Assembly (NCBI GenBank): GCA_963720375.1 | Contig: CAVRFM010000006.1 | Location: 14,813-78,812 of the forward strand | Direction: 5' to 3' | Origin: JAPLHP01 sp963720375 | GTDB lineage: Bacteria; Chloroflexota; Dehalococcoidia; UBA2247; RBG-13-53-26 | Length of the DNA stretch: 64,000 bases | Shown here: positions 51,315 through 59,833 of the stretch, one piece after another | Layout of the letters: every line of letters begins with the position of its first letter | Position numbering within the stretch: position 1 is the stretch's first letter | Program-made: the position numbers and the translations under genes | The notes under the pieces: model-generated | What the model saw: the letters and a program-made list of their open reading frames with translations, nothing else | The model's database searches: none | Told to the model about the DNA's origin: nothing

Positions 51315-52346
51315 ATGAGTATGAGTACTATTCGAAAGCGCGATATACTGGCTCTCGTAGTAGTCGTAGCCATACTACTAGCCATGATACCGACCATGGT
51401 TCTGGCTGCCAGCGATCAGGGTTCCATAACGGGGGAGTACACCCTGGGTGATAGTGCGCCTACAGTAGACAACGTGACATTGTACACGACGGCCAACGCT
51501 ACGGCGACTACGATGATCCCGGAGACCGAGTTCGTGGTCAAGGTTACCGTTACGGATAACAACACTCTGAGAGACCTGGATAATGTAACGGTGACGATCT
51601 TCTACGACGCCGACGGCAGTTATGTTCCGGGTGATGTACCTTCGAACGGCAACCCACAGACCTGCGGCATCATCACCTGCAGCAGCTCGGACAACTGGAG
51701 TACGCATAGCTGGGCCACAGATTTCGGTGGCTCCACCAGATGGGCCTTTGATAGTGGCAGCAGTGTCATACCAACGGACATGAACGCATCCACAGGAACG
51801 TTCGAGTTCTACTTCACACCCGGTGCGGTGGCGACAATGACAGTCACCCCCAGCAGGTGGCATATATATGCCAAAGCCGTTGACAGTAGTAGCGAATCTG
51901 GCACCAATTACCAGGCCAATTTGCAGATGGCCTGGTATGGTGAGTTGGACATCACTCCCCCCACCACTGTTACGTGGAACAACCCAACTGCCGGCATGAC
52001 TGATGCTCCCGCTACCCAGACTGTTTCGGTGAAATACATTGCCAACGGAGCTTACAACTCAAAGGTGGCAGCCACCGGGACATGGGGTAGTGCTACTCTG
52101 ATCACCGACAACTCGACCCTTGGTAGCAATGACTTCAGGCTCAAGGCATACAGGGATAATACTCCGGGCTCGGCGGTAATAGTGCAGAACTATAGCACAT
52201 CATACTCCGATCCCATCTACTCGGGAGAACAGACCACGGAGGCTGGGAACCCGATAGATACCAACACGCTATGGCTGTCACTCGGTTCGCCGTTCACTAA
52301 CGGAACCTACAGCGGCACCATATACTACAAGATAAGCAATAGCTAA
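51315..52346 (+). CDS. Secreted surface protein
   Basis: A 343-residue exported protein. A signal peptide (D-I-L-A-L-V-V-V-V-A-I-L-L-A-M-I) ends near V-L-A-A at residue ~31. The mature part is Thr/Ser/Asn-rich and beta-strand-like, with an N-terminal domain (T-E-F-V-V-K-V-T-V-T-D-N-N-T-L) and Gly/Ser loops. No membrane anchor or sorting tail is seen at the end (I-Y-Y-K-I-S-N-S). AAAGGAG precedes ATG 51315. The composition is that of surface-layer or adhesin-type proteins. It lies between coiled-coil protein A and the membrane-spanning scaffold and is probably part of the same unit. Confidence 0.75.
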   Translation: MSMSTIRKRDILALVVVVAILLAMIPTMVLAASDQGSITGEYTLGDSAPTVDNVTLYTTANATATTMIPETEFVVKVTVTDNNTLRDLDNVTVTIFYDADGSYVPGDVPSNGNPQTCGIITCSSSDNWSTHSWATDFGGSTRWAFDSGSSVIPTDMNASTGTFEFYFTPGAVATMTVTPSRWHIYAKAVDSSSESGTNYQANLQMAWYGELDITPPTTVTWNNPTAGMTDAPATQTVSVKYIANGAYNSKVAATGTWGSATLITDNSTLGSNDFRLKAYRDNTPGSAVIVQNYSTSYSDPIYSGEQTTEAGNPIDTNTLWLSLGSPFTNGTYSGTIYYKISNS

Positions 52347-52435
52347 GAGGACATTTGGGGAAAGGATCTTGGTTGGGGATAGGGGGGCAAGCCCCCTACC
52401 CCAACGGCTGAAAATATGCGACAATAGTGATTAGC

Positions 52436-54548
52436 ATGAACCGCAATCACTGTCTGAAACGGGGGGCCATTCGAGTGGCCCTCCTGTTCTTTTTATGCGG
52501 GGCTACGATGCTGGTGGGACTGCTTACGGCAGCACCGGCCAAGGCCGACGGCGGCATAGCTATCTCAGGCACCTTCTACATGCAGGTTATGGAGATACCG
52601 CAGGGCTCTTATGTCAGAGGCCAGAGCATCTATGTAGTAGTGTTCAACCAGAGCAGCGAGGCATTCGTAGTGAACATGACTACTACAGCACCTCCTGGAG
52701 TCACTGTAGACTTGTCAACCACTACGTTTGTTCTCCAGCCAGGCGATCAGCAAGAGGTACCGATCGACCAAGTAACCGTCTCTTCAGATGTGGTGCCGGG
52801 TGATTACCAAATAGAGGTCAATGCACAGGCCTTACGGGATAATGCTGGGGGAGTGCAGATTCTGGGGGCTGCCGGGCAGACTGCTACGCTGACAGTCGTT
52901 GGTGAATCGGCATCAGTGGTCGTGGACACGGTGGGCCCCAGTGGGGAGCCAGTGGCAGCGGTGATCAGATTATTCAAGGTGATCAATGGACTGAAGTACG
53001 AGTTCTCCTACTGCACCACCGGGCACCTTGAAGCCACAGTCTCCCCGGGGCACTATCGGGTAGAGGCATACAGCAACAGCGGTGATGTGCTGGCCGAGCC
53101 GCAGGAGTTTGATATCAACGCCGGCGAAGAGAAAACGCTGACTCTGACTGCAAACACTATCTACTTCGAGTCCTTCGCTATTAACCCGGCTTACCGTACC
53201 GGCACTGGCGAGTTGGGTTATGTCCAGATTGTCTATACCGTCACCAATGTCTATCAGCAGATAAATAACGCTGAGGTCAGGTTAGTGGCAACCTTCAATG
53301 GTACACCACTGGAAGAGGTTTCCCTGTTGACTCTCAATCCCTTTAACGTTGGCCGGATGGGGGTGCCATATAACTACATTCCAGCCGGAGGTTGGCAGAA
53401 GGGCACCTACGGCTTCACCCTGCAGCTTTATGTCAATGACCAGCTTTATGCAGGCACCACGGAGCGGACGCTGGCGGTGGGTGGGACTGGGGCCTCCCGC
53501 AGCTGGATGTGGATCGTCATTGCCATCATAGGGGGTGGGCTGGGGTTGCTCATCCTGGGAGTGCTGGTATTGAGGAGGCGGAAGCGTGGAGGCAGACCTG
53601 TTAAGGTTGAAAAACGGCGACAGCCGGTAACGGCCGGAAAAGAGATCGGCGTCGCCGGGGTATTTGCCAGGAGAGGTATCCTCGATGCAGACGACAGTTT
53701 CAAGATGAAACCCGCTGCTGCAAGGCCCGGCGGCAATGGCAAGGGAACCAGCCTTGCGAAGGCAACCGGTGTTGAAAAGGAGAAGGCCGGTCTGAGTGCG
53801 GCCGGCATCCTGAAGAAGATAAAGGTATGGCAGCGGATAGGCAGAAATCGTAAGAAGGGCGGGGGCAATGGGCATGAGGGTGGTGAGAGTCCTGGCGGAG
53901 GGCAACAGCCTGCGGGCAAGCAGGCAAGTATTGCCGGAACAACCGGTGTTGCGAAGTCAGCGCCCCCCGCAGCCGCAGGTGGCATGCCGAGGCAAAGCAA
54001 TATCGTCAAAGAGGCTGCCATGCGAAAGCCATCTTCTCCTGCTGCAGGCAATACCACAAAGGAAGGTGTAGCTAAACAGGCAGGTGTCTCCAAAACACCT
54101 GATGTGGCCAAACAAACGCCGCCTGCAGTCGCAGGCGGGCAGGACAAGGAAAGCGATGCCTTCAAGGCGGCTGATAGTCCAAAAGCAATCCCCTGCCACA
54201 GATGATGCTGCAAAGGAAGACGCAGCGACGCAGGCGACCGGCGCCGTGAAGGAAACCACAGGCGTTTCGAAAGCATTTGAAGCCAGAAAAGCTCACATGG
54301 GTCCGAAGGTAATCGATATTGGGAAGGAATACGTCCCTCCGCAGTCAACCAGCGACGCGAAGACGAGTGGCACTCCCAAAACAACCCGTTTCAGAAAGGA
54401 AGCTGTGGCTCATGCGCCGGGCGGTGCCGGCAATGAAAGCGCCGGTGGCGAAGCCAGCGATGACAGCCGGGAGAGCGACGACGGGGCTCAGGTTTCCAAA
54501 GACAAGGATAAGAAGCCGGCTTCACCTGTCAGATTCCTGAACCGCTGA
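52436..54548 (+). CDS. Exported membrane protein with long repetitive cytoplasmic tail, one frameshift
   Basis: Signal peptide at residues 1-37 (A-L-L-F-F-L-C-G-A). Three extracellular beta domains span ~38-155, 156-237 and 238-350. One helix lies at 357-379 (W-I-V-I-A-I-I-G-G-G-L-G-L), followed by R-R-R-K-R-G-G, so the rest should be cytoplasmic. The ~325-residue tail is Ala/Lys/Gly-rich, with T-x-x-A-K-x units and a K-E-Y-V-P-P-Q-S-T motif, ending S-P-V-R-F-L-N-R. The frame breaks near 54180-54190 and resumes as Q-S-P-A-T-D-D-A-A-K-E. The third domain recurs at the start of the 55487 protein. No RBS is obvious; GTG 52427 is an alternative start. Confidence 0.78.
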
Positions 54549-54559
54549 TATTTCTGGAT

Positions 54560-54870
54560 AACACCCTCACCCTGGCCCTCTCCCGTCGCAGGGAGAGGGA
54601 ATTAGAGCCATCCCCTCCTCCCAGATTCCCGTGTGCGCGGGAATGACACGGGGGCGGTGGGCGGTTCTCGAACCGCCCCTACGTGTTACTCACCCAACCG
54701 ATTCCCACGTCATTCCTGTTTTTTTATCTGTCATTCCTGTTTTTCATCTGTCATTCCTGCGGAAGCAGGAATCTACCGCATGCCTAAACCAAAACGTCCC
54801 TGGATTCCCACGTTCGTGGGAATGACACGGGATGCGGGCGGTTCTCGAACCGCCCCTACGGTGGTTGCGA
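54560..54870. repeat. Dispersed repeat block
   Basis: ACACCCTCACCCTGGCCCTC element, ATTCCCGTGTGCGCGGGAAT (about 54623), GGCGGTTCTCGAACCGCCCC (54659-54680 and 54838-54858), three short CATTCCTGTTTTT units (54714-54752) and ATTCCCACGTTCGTGGGAAT (about 54803). Confidence 0.75.
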
Positions 54871-54990
54871 GGCACAAAAGCCCCCATTTGAGAAGAATTT
54901 ATGATATCGGCAGCTTTCACTGAGACCCAAGTGTAACGTGACGGATATACAGTTGATCATAGACAGCGATGATCTCAGAAAGGAGTCAAA

Positions 54991-55281
54991 ATGGTTGAAC
55001 AAACATCATTGATTGACAAGATGGGTAACGCAGTCGCTCGTGTCAGGTTACTGGAGCGGGAGAGGGACGAAGCTGTTGCCAGGATCAGGGCGCTTGAGCG
55101 CGAGGTCAACGAGTTCAAGGCAACGATAGCCATGGCAGAATCAAAGGTCGAGGAAATACTCCGGCCTGCATCGGCCTCTCAGACCGGCCATACAGCCGGC
55201 AGGGAACCCCAGCCAGTGGCTGGCAGGGGAACAACTCAGACTGAGGCAGACTTGCCGCGGCCCTACAAACAGCCCTTCTAA
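54991..55281 (+). CDS. Coiled-coil protein B with YKQPF C-terminus
   Basis: A 96-residue paralogue of the 50710 protein. Coiled coil at residues ~5-55 (L-L-E-R-E-R-D-E-A-V-A-R-I-R-A-L-E-R-E-V), Pro/Ala/Gln linker, end L-P-R-P-Y-K-Q-P-F. AAAGGAGTC precedes ATG 54991. It lies directly ahead of the second large scaffold gene, as its paralogue precedes the first. The strict conservation of helix and tail with a free linker suggests that the tail is a docking peptide. Confidence 0.75.
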   Translation: MVEQTSLIDKMGNAVARVRLLERERDEAVARIRALEREVNEFKATIAMAESKVEEILRPASASQTGHTAGREPQPVAGRGTTQTEADLPRPYKQPF

Positions 55282-55486
55282 TGGGTCTGAACCTGGAGAG
55301 ATAAGGCATTCCTCTGCCGATTCTCCTACATGGATCTCACCATGGCCGGTATTCACTGCCTCTACACAAGCCTAAAAGACGCAGGCGTGTTGTTGCGGCT
55401 CCGGGACGGTGAAACCGGATTGATGGCAGGGTTCCTGGGGGAAGGGGAAAAATACCTTAGAGAGAAAGACAGGGAAGATTAAGAGC

Positions 55487-58012
55487 ATGGCCCTGACTGT
55501 TGATACTATCTATTTTGAGGGCTTTGCCGTTACTCCGGCACATAATTTTAAGACCGGTGAGCTTGGCTCTGCCCTGATTGTCTACACGGTCACCAATATC
55601 TACCAGCAGGTGGCCCACGGGGAAGTCAGGCTGGCGGTTACCTTCAACGGAGCTCCTCTGGAGAAGATCTTGCTGTTGAACCTGGACCCTCTTCTTGTCG
55701 GCAAGATGGGAGTACCCTATAGCTATACCCCGACTCGGGGCTGGCAGCAGGGTACCTATGGCTTCAGCCTGCAGCTTTACATCGACGGGCAGATCTATAC
55801 CAGCAGCAAAGAGAGAAACCTGACGGCAGGCAAGACAGATGTCCCCCGCAGCCGGAAGGGGCCGCGTCGAGGCATTCTGGGCAGGGAAAAGTCCGGTAAA
55901 GCCGAGAAACCGAGCCGGAAGGCGAAGACTGCCGAGAGCAAGACTGCCGCCGCCGAGGCATTTTCTGTGGAAGATGCCCCTGAAGAAGACAATGCCGAAG
56001 ACACGGCTGCGGAGCCAAGCAGCGCTGTAGAGGCAACTGATATTGCGGAAGCAGCCAGCGTTAAGAAAAACAAGGTTGGGCCGGATGCGGACAGCACCGC
56101 CAAGAAGGGGAAGTGGTGGAAACGGATCGGAGGATTGGGTAAGAAGCGTGAGGACAGAGGGCATGTGAGTGCGGAGGTGACTGATGCCGGGGAGGAGGCT
56201 GGTGGTGAGGAGGAGGAAGTCGGCTTTGCCCAAGAAACTGACATCGCAGAGCAAACGGTGCCTTCAGCCGCAGGCAGCCCGGCGACGGAAAACAGTGTTC
56301 CGGAAGCATCCGAAGCCCCGGAGGAATCTCCTGCAACAAGCGACGCTGCAGAGGAAATCGCAGCCATAGGGGCAACCGTTGATGTGAAGGGAACAGAGGA
56401 GCCTGCGGAGGCTGTTGATGCCGAAGAACCTCTCACGGCTAGAGACGTAAGCGATCTTGTGAGGGAGTCCCTAGCTAAATGGGCAGATGATGATGTGAAG
56501 AAAAAGGCAAGTCCTGCGAAGACGGTTGCCACCGGAAAACGCTCCGCGGTTCCACAGGTGCACGATGCTGCGAAGGAAGTCACAGCTACAAGGGCAGCCG
56601 GTGACGCGAAGGAAAGGGCGGGGCTTGTGAAGGCCGTTGATGCCGGAGAACGCCCTACAATTCCAAACATGAGAGATTTTATGAAGGAATACATTCCTCC
56701 GCAGTCAACCGGCAATGTGAAGAAAGCCTCCAGACCTGCGAGGGCGGTTGAGGCCAGGAAACGCCCCACAGTTTTGAACATGAGCGATTTCATGAAGGAA
56801 TACACTCCTCCGCAGTCAACCGGCAATGTGAAGAAAGCCTCCGGTACTGCGAAGGCAGTTGATAAGGTGGTTGATGCCGTTAAGGCTTCCACATCTCCGG
56901 AGGCAGGCGATGTTGTGAAGAAGTACGTTCCTCCGCAGCCAACCGGCGGCGTGAAGGAGACGGCAATCCCTGCGAAGGCAGTCGACGCTGTAAAACACGC
57001 CGAAGTTACCAAAGTGGCCGATGCTGCAAAGCGAATAGAGCCTGCAGCCGCAGGCAGTCAGCCAACTGAAAGAAGTGCTCCCAAAGTGATTGAAACCTGG
57101 AAGTTGTCTCCTGCAATAGGCAGCAGCAGGCGGGAAGGCATTGTTCCGACCAGCGGCGTAAAGGGAACAGCGGGTCCCGTGAAGGCGGCTGATATTGTGA
57201 AGAGGTACGCTCCTCCGCAACCAACCGATAGCGTGAAGGAGACGGCAAGTCCGGCGAAGGCAGTTGATGCTGTAAAACCCGCCGAAGTTGCCAGAATAAC
57301 CGATGCAGCAAAGCGAATAGAGCCTGCAGCCGCAGGCAGCCAGCCAACGGAAAGCAGCGCCCCCAAAGTGATTGAACCCTGGAAGTGGGCTCCTGCAACA
57401 GGCGGTAGCAGGAGAGAAGGCATTATTACACAGTCGACCGGCGGAGTAAAGAAAACGGCGGATCCTGTGAAGACGGCTGATGTTGTGAAGAAATACGTCC
57501 CTCCGCAGTCAACCGGCGGCGTGAAGGAGACGGCAGGTCCGGCGAAGGCAGCCGATAAGGCGGTTGATACCGGAAAGCCTCCCACAGCCCCAAAGGTAAG
57601 CGCCGCAGTGACGGGAGGCTCTGCCGGGCAGGCAAGTGGTGCTGCGATACGCAACAGCGTTCTGAGGTTCGCTGACATGGGGAAAAGGGCTGTTCCTCCG
57701 GCACCAGGCGGCACTGTGGGTGGACAACCCGGCAGGCCGGCCATTGAGGCTGCAGAAGAGGCCAGGGGTACAAGAGTGGCCGATGCTGGTAAAGAAGAGA
57801 AGATAGCGATGACAGTCGGCGCTGATAAGGAAAGAGTTGGCGGCAAACCGGCTGGCATCGAGAAAGAAAGCGCCGCTGTTAAGCCGGGCGATGCTGCGAA
57901 GCGGAAGGCCGCTGGCGAAGTCAGCGACGGCCAGAAGAACACCGACGGAACTCAGGTTTCCAAGGGCAAAGATGCGAAGACAACCAACCCCATCAGGTTT
58001 CTAAACCGCTGA
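55487..58012 (+). CDS. Large repetitive scaffold protein without signal peptide
   Basis: An 841-residue protein. Residues 1-110 are a beta domain (T-V-D-T-I-Y-F-E-G-F-A-V to Y-G-F-S-L-Q-L-Y-I-D-G) homologous to residues 238-350 of the 52436 protein. The remaining ~730 residues are Ala/Lys/Pro/Val-rich: an acidic part (about 140-340), then a basic part with repeats. Five [EKR]-Y-x-P-P-Q-[SP]-T units occur and two longer A-K-R-I-E-P-A-A-A-G-S-Q-P-T-E units. It ends T-N-P-I-R-F-L-N-R. With no signal or helix it should stay in the cytoplasm, unless the start was lost; the ATG has only a weak RBS. Confidence 0.72.
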   Translation: MALTVDTIYFEGFAVTPAHNFKTGELGSALIVYTVTNIYQQVAHGEVRLAVTFNGAPLEKILLLNLDPLLVGKMGVPYSYTPTRGWQQGTYGFSLQLYIDGQIYTSSKERNLTAGKTDVPRSRKGPRRGILGREKSGKAEKPSRKAKTAESKTAAAEAFSVEDAPEEDNAEDTAAEPSSAVEATDIAEAASVKKNKVGPDADSTAKKGKWWKRIGGLGKKREDRGHVSAEVTDAGEEAGGEEEEVGFAQETDIAEQTVPSAAGSPATENSVPEASEAPEESPATSDAAEEIAAIGATVDVKGTEEPAEAVDAEEPLTARDVSDLVRESLAKWADDDVKKKASPAKTVATGKRSAVPQVHDAAKEVTATRAAGDAKERAGLVKAVDAGERPTIPNMRDFMKEYIPPQSTGNVKKASRPARAVEARKRPTVLNMSDFMKEYTPPQSTGNVKKASGTAKAVDKVVDAVKASTSPEAGDVVKKYVPPQPTGGVKETAIPAKAVDAVKHAEVTKVADAAKRIEPAAAGSQPTERSAPKVIETWKLSPAIGSSRREGIVPTSGVKGTAGPVKAADIVKRYAPPQPTDSVKETASPAKAVDAVKPAEVARITDAAKRIEPAAAGSQPTESSAPKVIEPWKWAPATGGSRREGIITQSTGGVKKTADPVKTADVVKKYVPPQSTGGVKETAGPAKAADKAVDTGKPPTAPKVSAAVTGGSAGQASGAAIRNSVLRFADMGKRAVPPAPGGTVGGQPGRPAIEAAEEARGTRVADAGKEEKIAMTVGADKERVGGKPAGIEKESAAVKPGDAAKRKAAGEVSDGQKNTDGTQVSKGKDAKTTNPIRFLNR

Positions 58013-58340
58013 TCCACACGCAGAAAATCCTATTCTCCCCCCTGCCCACCGTGTCATTGCGAGCGTAGCGAAGCAATCCCGAGGGGATGCAGAACCTGCC
58101 GCTTCCGAATCCAAATGAAACCAGGGTGGATATTTTGTACCCACCATGTGCAATGCTTTAGCCTTAAGCAGCCCTGGTGCTTTGCTCCTGCAACTCTCCA
58201 GCGGAGGAAACGCATGGCCCGCGTTGTAGCGCGGGGCGCTGGCGGTGGGTGGGGAGAAGATGGATGGAACATCTGTGCCTCGTGTGGTGCCAGTAAGTAC
58301 CCGGATGGCCATCTTCATTGATCAAGCATCTGACCACCAA
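58013..58340. repeat. Gene-free gap with dispersed repeats
   Basis: GTCATTGCGAGCGTAGCGAA / GCAATCC repeat near 58052-58080, and a CCCGCG-TTGTAG-CGCGGG hairpin near 58218-58236. A plus frame over 58115-58321 shows no convincing coding signs. Confidence 0.6.
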
Positions 58341-59063
58341 TTATGATTTCTTACGCTTTACCAAATGGGAGCCACCTGTCCAAATATACCCAGCAAGTTC
58401 AGACAGACCTACGAGGAGCCCCCGAAGTAATCCCAAAACGAAGAGAATAGGGCGCCCGATGACGATAAGGACGATTACTGATCCTCGAGCCTCTGCCCGC
58501 GAGAAGACCCCACGTATCAATCGGCGTCTGCCTTCCTCCGTAAGCATGTCCAGCTCTTGCCTGGCTCCATTGGGCCAAATCTGGTTGCACAGTGCCTCCA
58601 CTTCGCTTAGTCTGGTACCATCCATCTTGCCTGTAAGGTGGCCGATGATCTTATCGAGTCGTTGCCTAGCCTCTATCCTTTTCTCGTCATCAGCCCATCT
58701 AGCCACGTGTGTGGCCGCTCGCAAATCCCACAGAAATTTCCTATATTCTGGCTCAAGGGCGTTCGAAGTGAGTGTGGGGTTTGCGAACTTGTCAAGGTAC
58801 TTTTCCATAGCGACTACCTTCTCATCGAACTCCAAGTTAGCTAGTGCCTTCATCTTGTCGTCGGACTCCCGAGCTATCCACATGCCTAGGCCTCCGACCC
58901 CTATCGACACAATTCCAACGCCAACCGCAAGAAAGCCTAGCTTGAGAGATAGATCAGAGGTGGAATATGTGAGGAAATTGAATAGAAGGCCGAAGACAAT
59001 CCACGCTATTACTATGACCAGCAGGCCCGTTCTCTTGCCCTGAATCCTCTTGCTCTGTTTCAT
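58341..59063 (-). CDS. Hypothetical membrane protein
   Basis: A 240-residue protein of no recognised family. ATG 59063 starts M-K-Q-S-K-R-I-Q-G-K-R. Helices lie at ~12-30 (V-I-V-I-A-W-I-V-F-G-L-L-F), ~40-62, and ~195-222. The soluble middle of ~130 residues is helical and charged (D-E-K-V-V-A-M-E-K-Y-L-D-K-F, A-R-W-A-D-D-E-K-R-I-E-A-R). It recalls proteins with two N-terminal helices and a cytoplasmic coiled segment. It follows the last scaffold gene convergently. Confidence 0.65.
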   Translation of the reverse strand: MKQSKRIQGKRTGLLVIVIAWIVFGLLFNFLTYSTSDLSLKLGFLAVGVGIVSIGVGGLGMWIARESDDKMKALANLEFDEKVVAMEKYLDKFANPTLTSNALEPEYRKFLWDLRAATHVARWADDEKRIEARQRLDKIIGHLTGKMDGTRLSEVEALCNQIWPNGARQELDMLTEEGRRRLIRGVFSRAEARGSVIVLIVIGRPILFVLGLLRGLLVGLSELAGYIWTGGSHLVKRKKS

Positions 59064-59287
59064 AGCCAATCAGCCAAGTCCTTTCTATCTCAGAGAGCTG
59101 TTCGTGCTTCTCCAGCCCGCTTCATTTTGGCATTTCCACATCGGTGCCCTACCCATAGTCCCAGTAGGCCGGGGCTGTCTCTACTCTGCCACGAAGGATG
59201 GGGGTATATTGTAGGCCTATCTTTCATGGCAGTCCAATGGCCCTGCAAGAGAACTGGTTGTTCAACAGTCTTGACAGGGGTGGGGTT

Positions 59288-59497
59288 CTACGTCCAGACG
59301 GCGATGATGACAGCGTCGGTGGGGTGGGAGTCGTTGAATGATGCCACGGCGCAGTAGTTTCCCGCCACACAGTCGCTTCCTGGAATGGTGATGGCCACGG
59401 GGATGTCCTTCCAGAATGCTCCCAGGCTGCCCACGGGTTGAACCACCACGGTGTGGGTCCCTGAGTCGTAGGATACGATGATGGCTTTGGTAATCAT
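59288..59497 (-). CDS. Small beta-rich protein, phage-associated
   Basis: A 69-residue protein starting M-I-T-K-A-I-I-V-S-Y-D-S-G-T-H-T-V-V-V-Q-P, with AAGGAGTC before ATG 59497. A strand pattern with G-S-L-G-A-F-W-K-D-I-P-V-A and G-N-Y-C-A-V-A-S-F-N-D suggests an OB-like barrel as in small tail-associated or baseplate proteins. It lies downstream of the tail-like gene on the same strand, which is the main reason for the assignment. Confidence 0.6.
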   Translation of the reverse strand: MITKAIIVSYDSGTHTVVVQPVGSLGAFWKDIPVAITIPGSDCVAGNYCAVASFNDSHPTDAVIIAVWT

Positions 59498-59569
59498 GCG
59501 ACTCCTTATGAAACTCTAAATCCTAAGTTCGAAATCCGAAACAATAGCAAAATCCGAAATTCGAAATAG

Positions 59570-59830
59570 GTGATGGTTGATAGCTCATCTCTGAGATTGC
59601 TTCGTCGCTGCGCTCCTCGCAATGACACTCGGCGGGCGGTTCGCGAACCGCCCCTACGCTCTCCTCGCAATAACAACTCACTCTCGTGTCATTCCCACGA
59701 ACGTGGGAATCCAGAAACGCTATGAGCAGACAGACGGTAGATTCCCGCTTTCGCGGGAATGACATGCAGACGAGCGGAATGACATACGGGTGAGGTCATC
59801 CTTCTGCAGAAGGATGACACCCACTCTTGG
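59570..59830. repeat. Dispersed repeat block
   Basis: GAGATTGCTTCGTCGCTGCG / CTCCTCGCAATGACA (59592-59625), GGCGGTTCGCGAACCGCCCC (59635-59655), GTCATTCCCACGAACGTGGG (about 59690), ATTCCCGCTTTCGCGGGAAT (about 59742) and CATCCTTCTGCAGAAGGATG (about 59798). Confidence 0.8.
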
Positions 59831-59833
59831 CAA

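Noticed and set aside
53446..54384. 312-codon minus-strand frame over the scaffold tail
   Set aside because: Antisense of an Ala/Lys-rich repeat gene; long open antisense frames are expected from its codon use.
55342..55482. 46-codon frame between coiled coil B and the soluble scaffold
   Set aside because: ATG without Shine-Dalgarno and no similarity; may be the remains of a lost 5' part of the scaffold gene but not supported as a gene.
55795..57942. 405- and 294-codon minus-strand frames
   Set aside because: Antisense of the 841-residue scaffold; Ser/Ala/Phe-rich shadows with no motifs or RBS.
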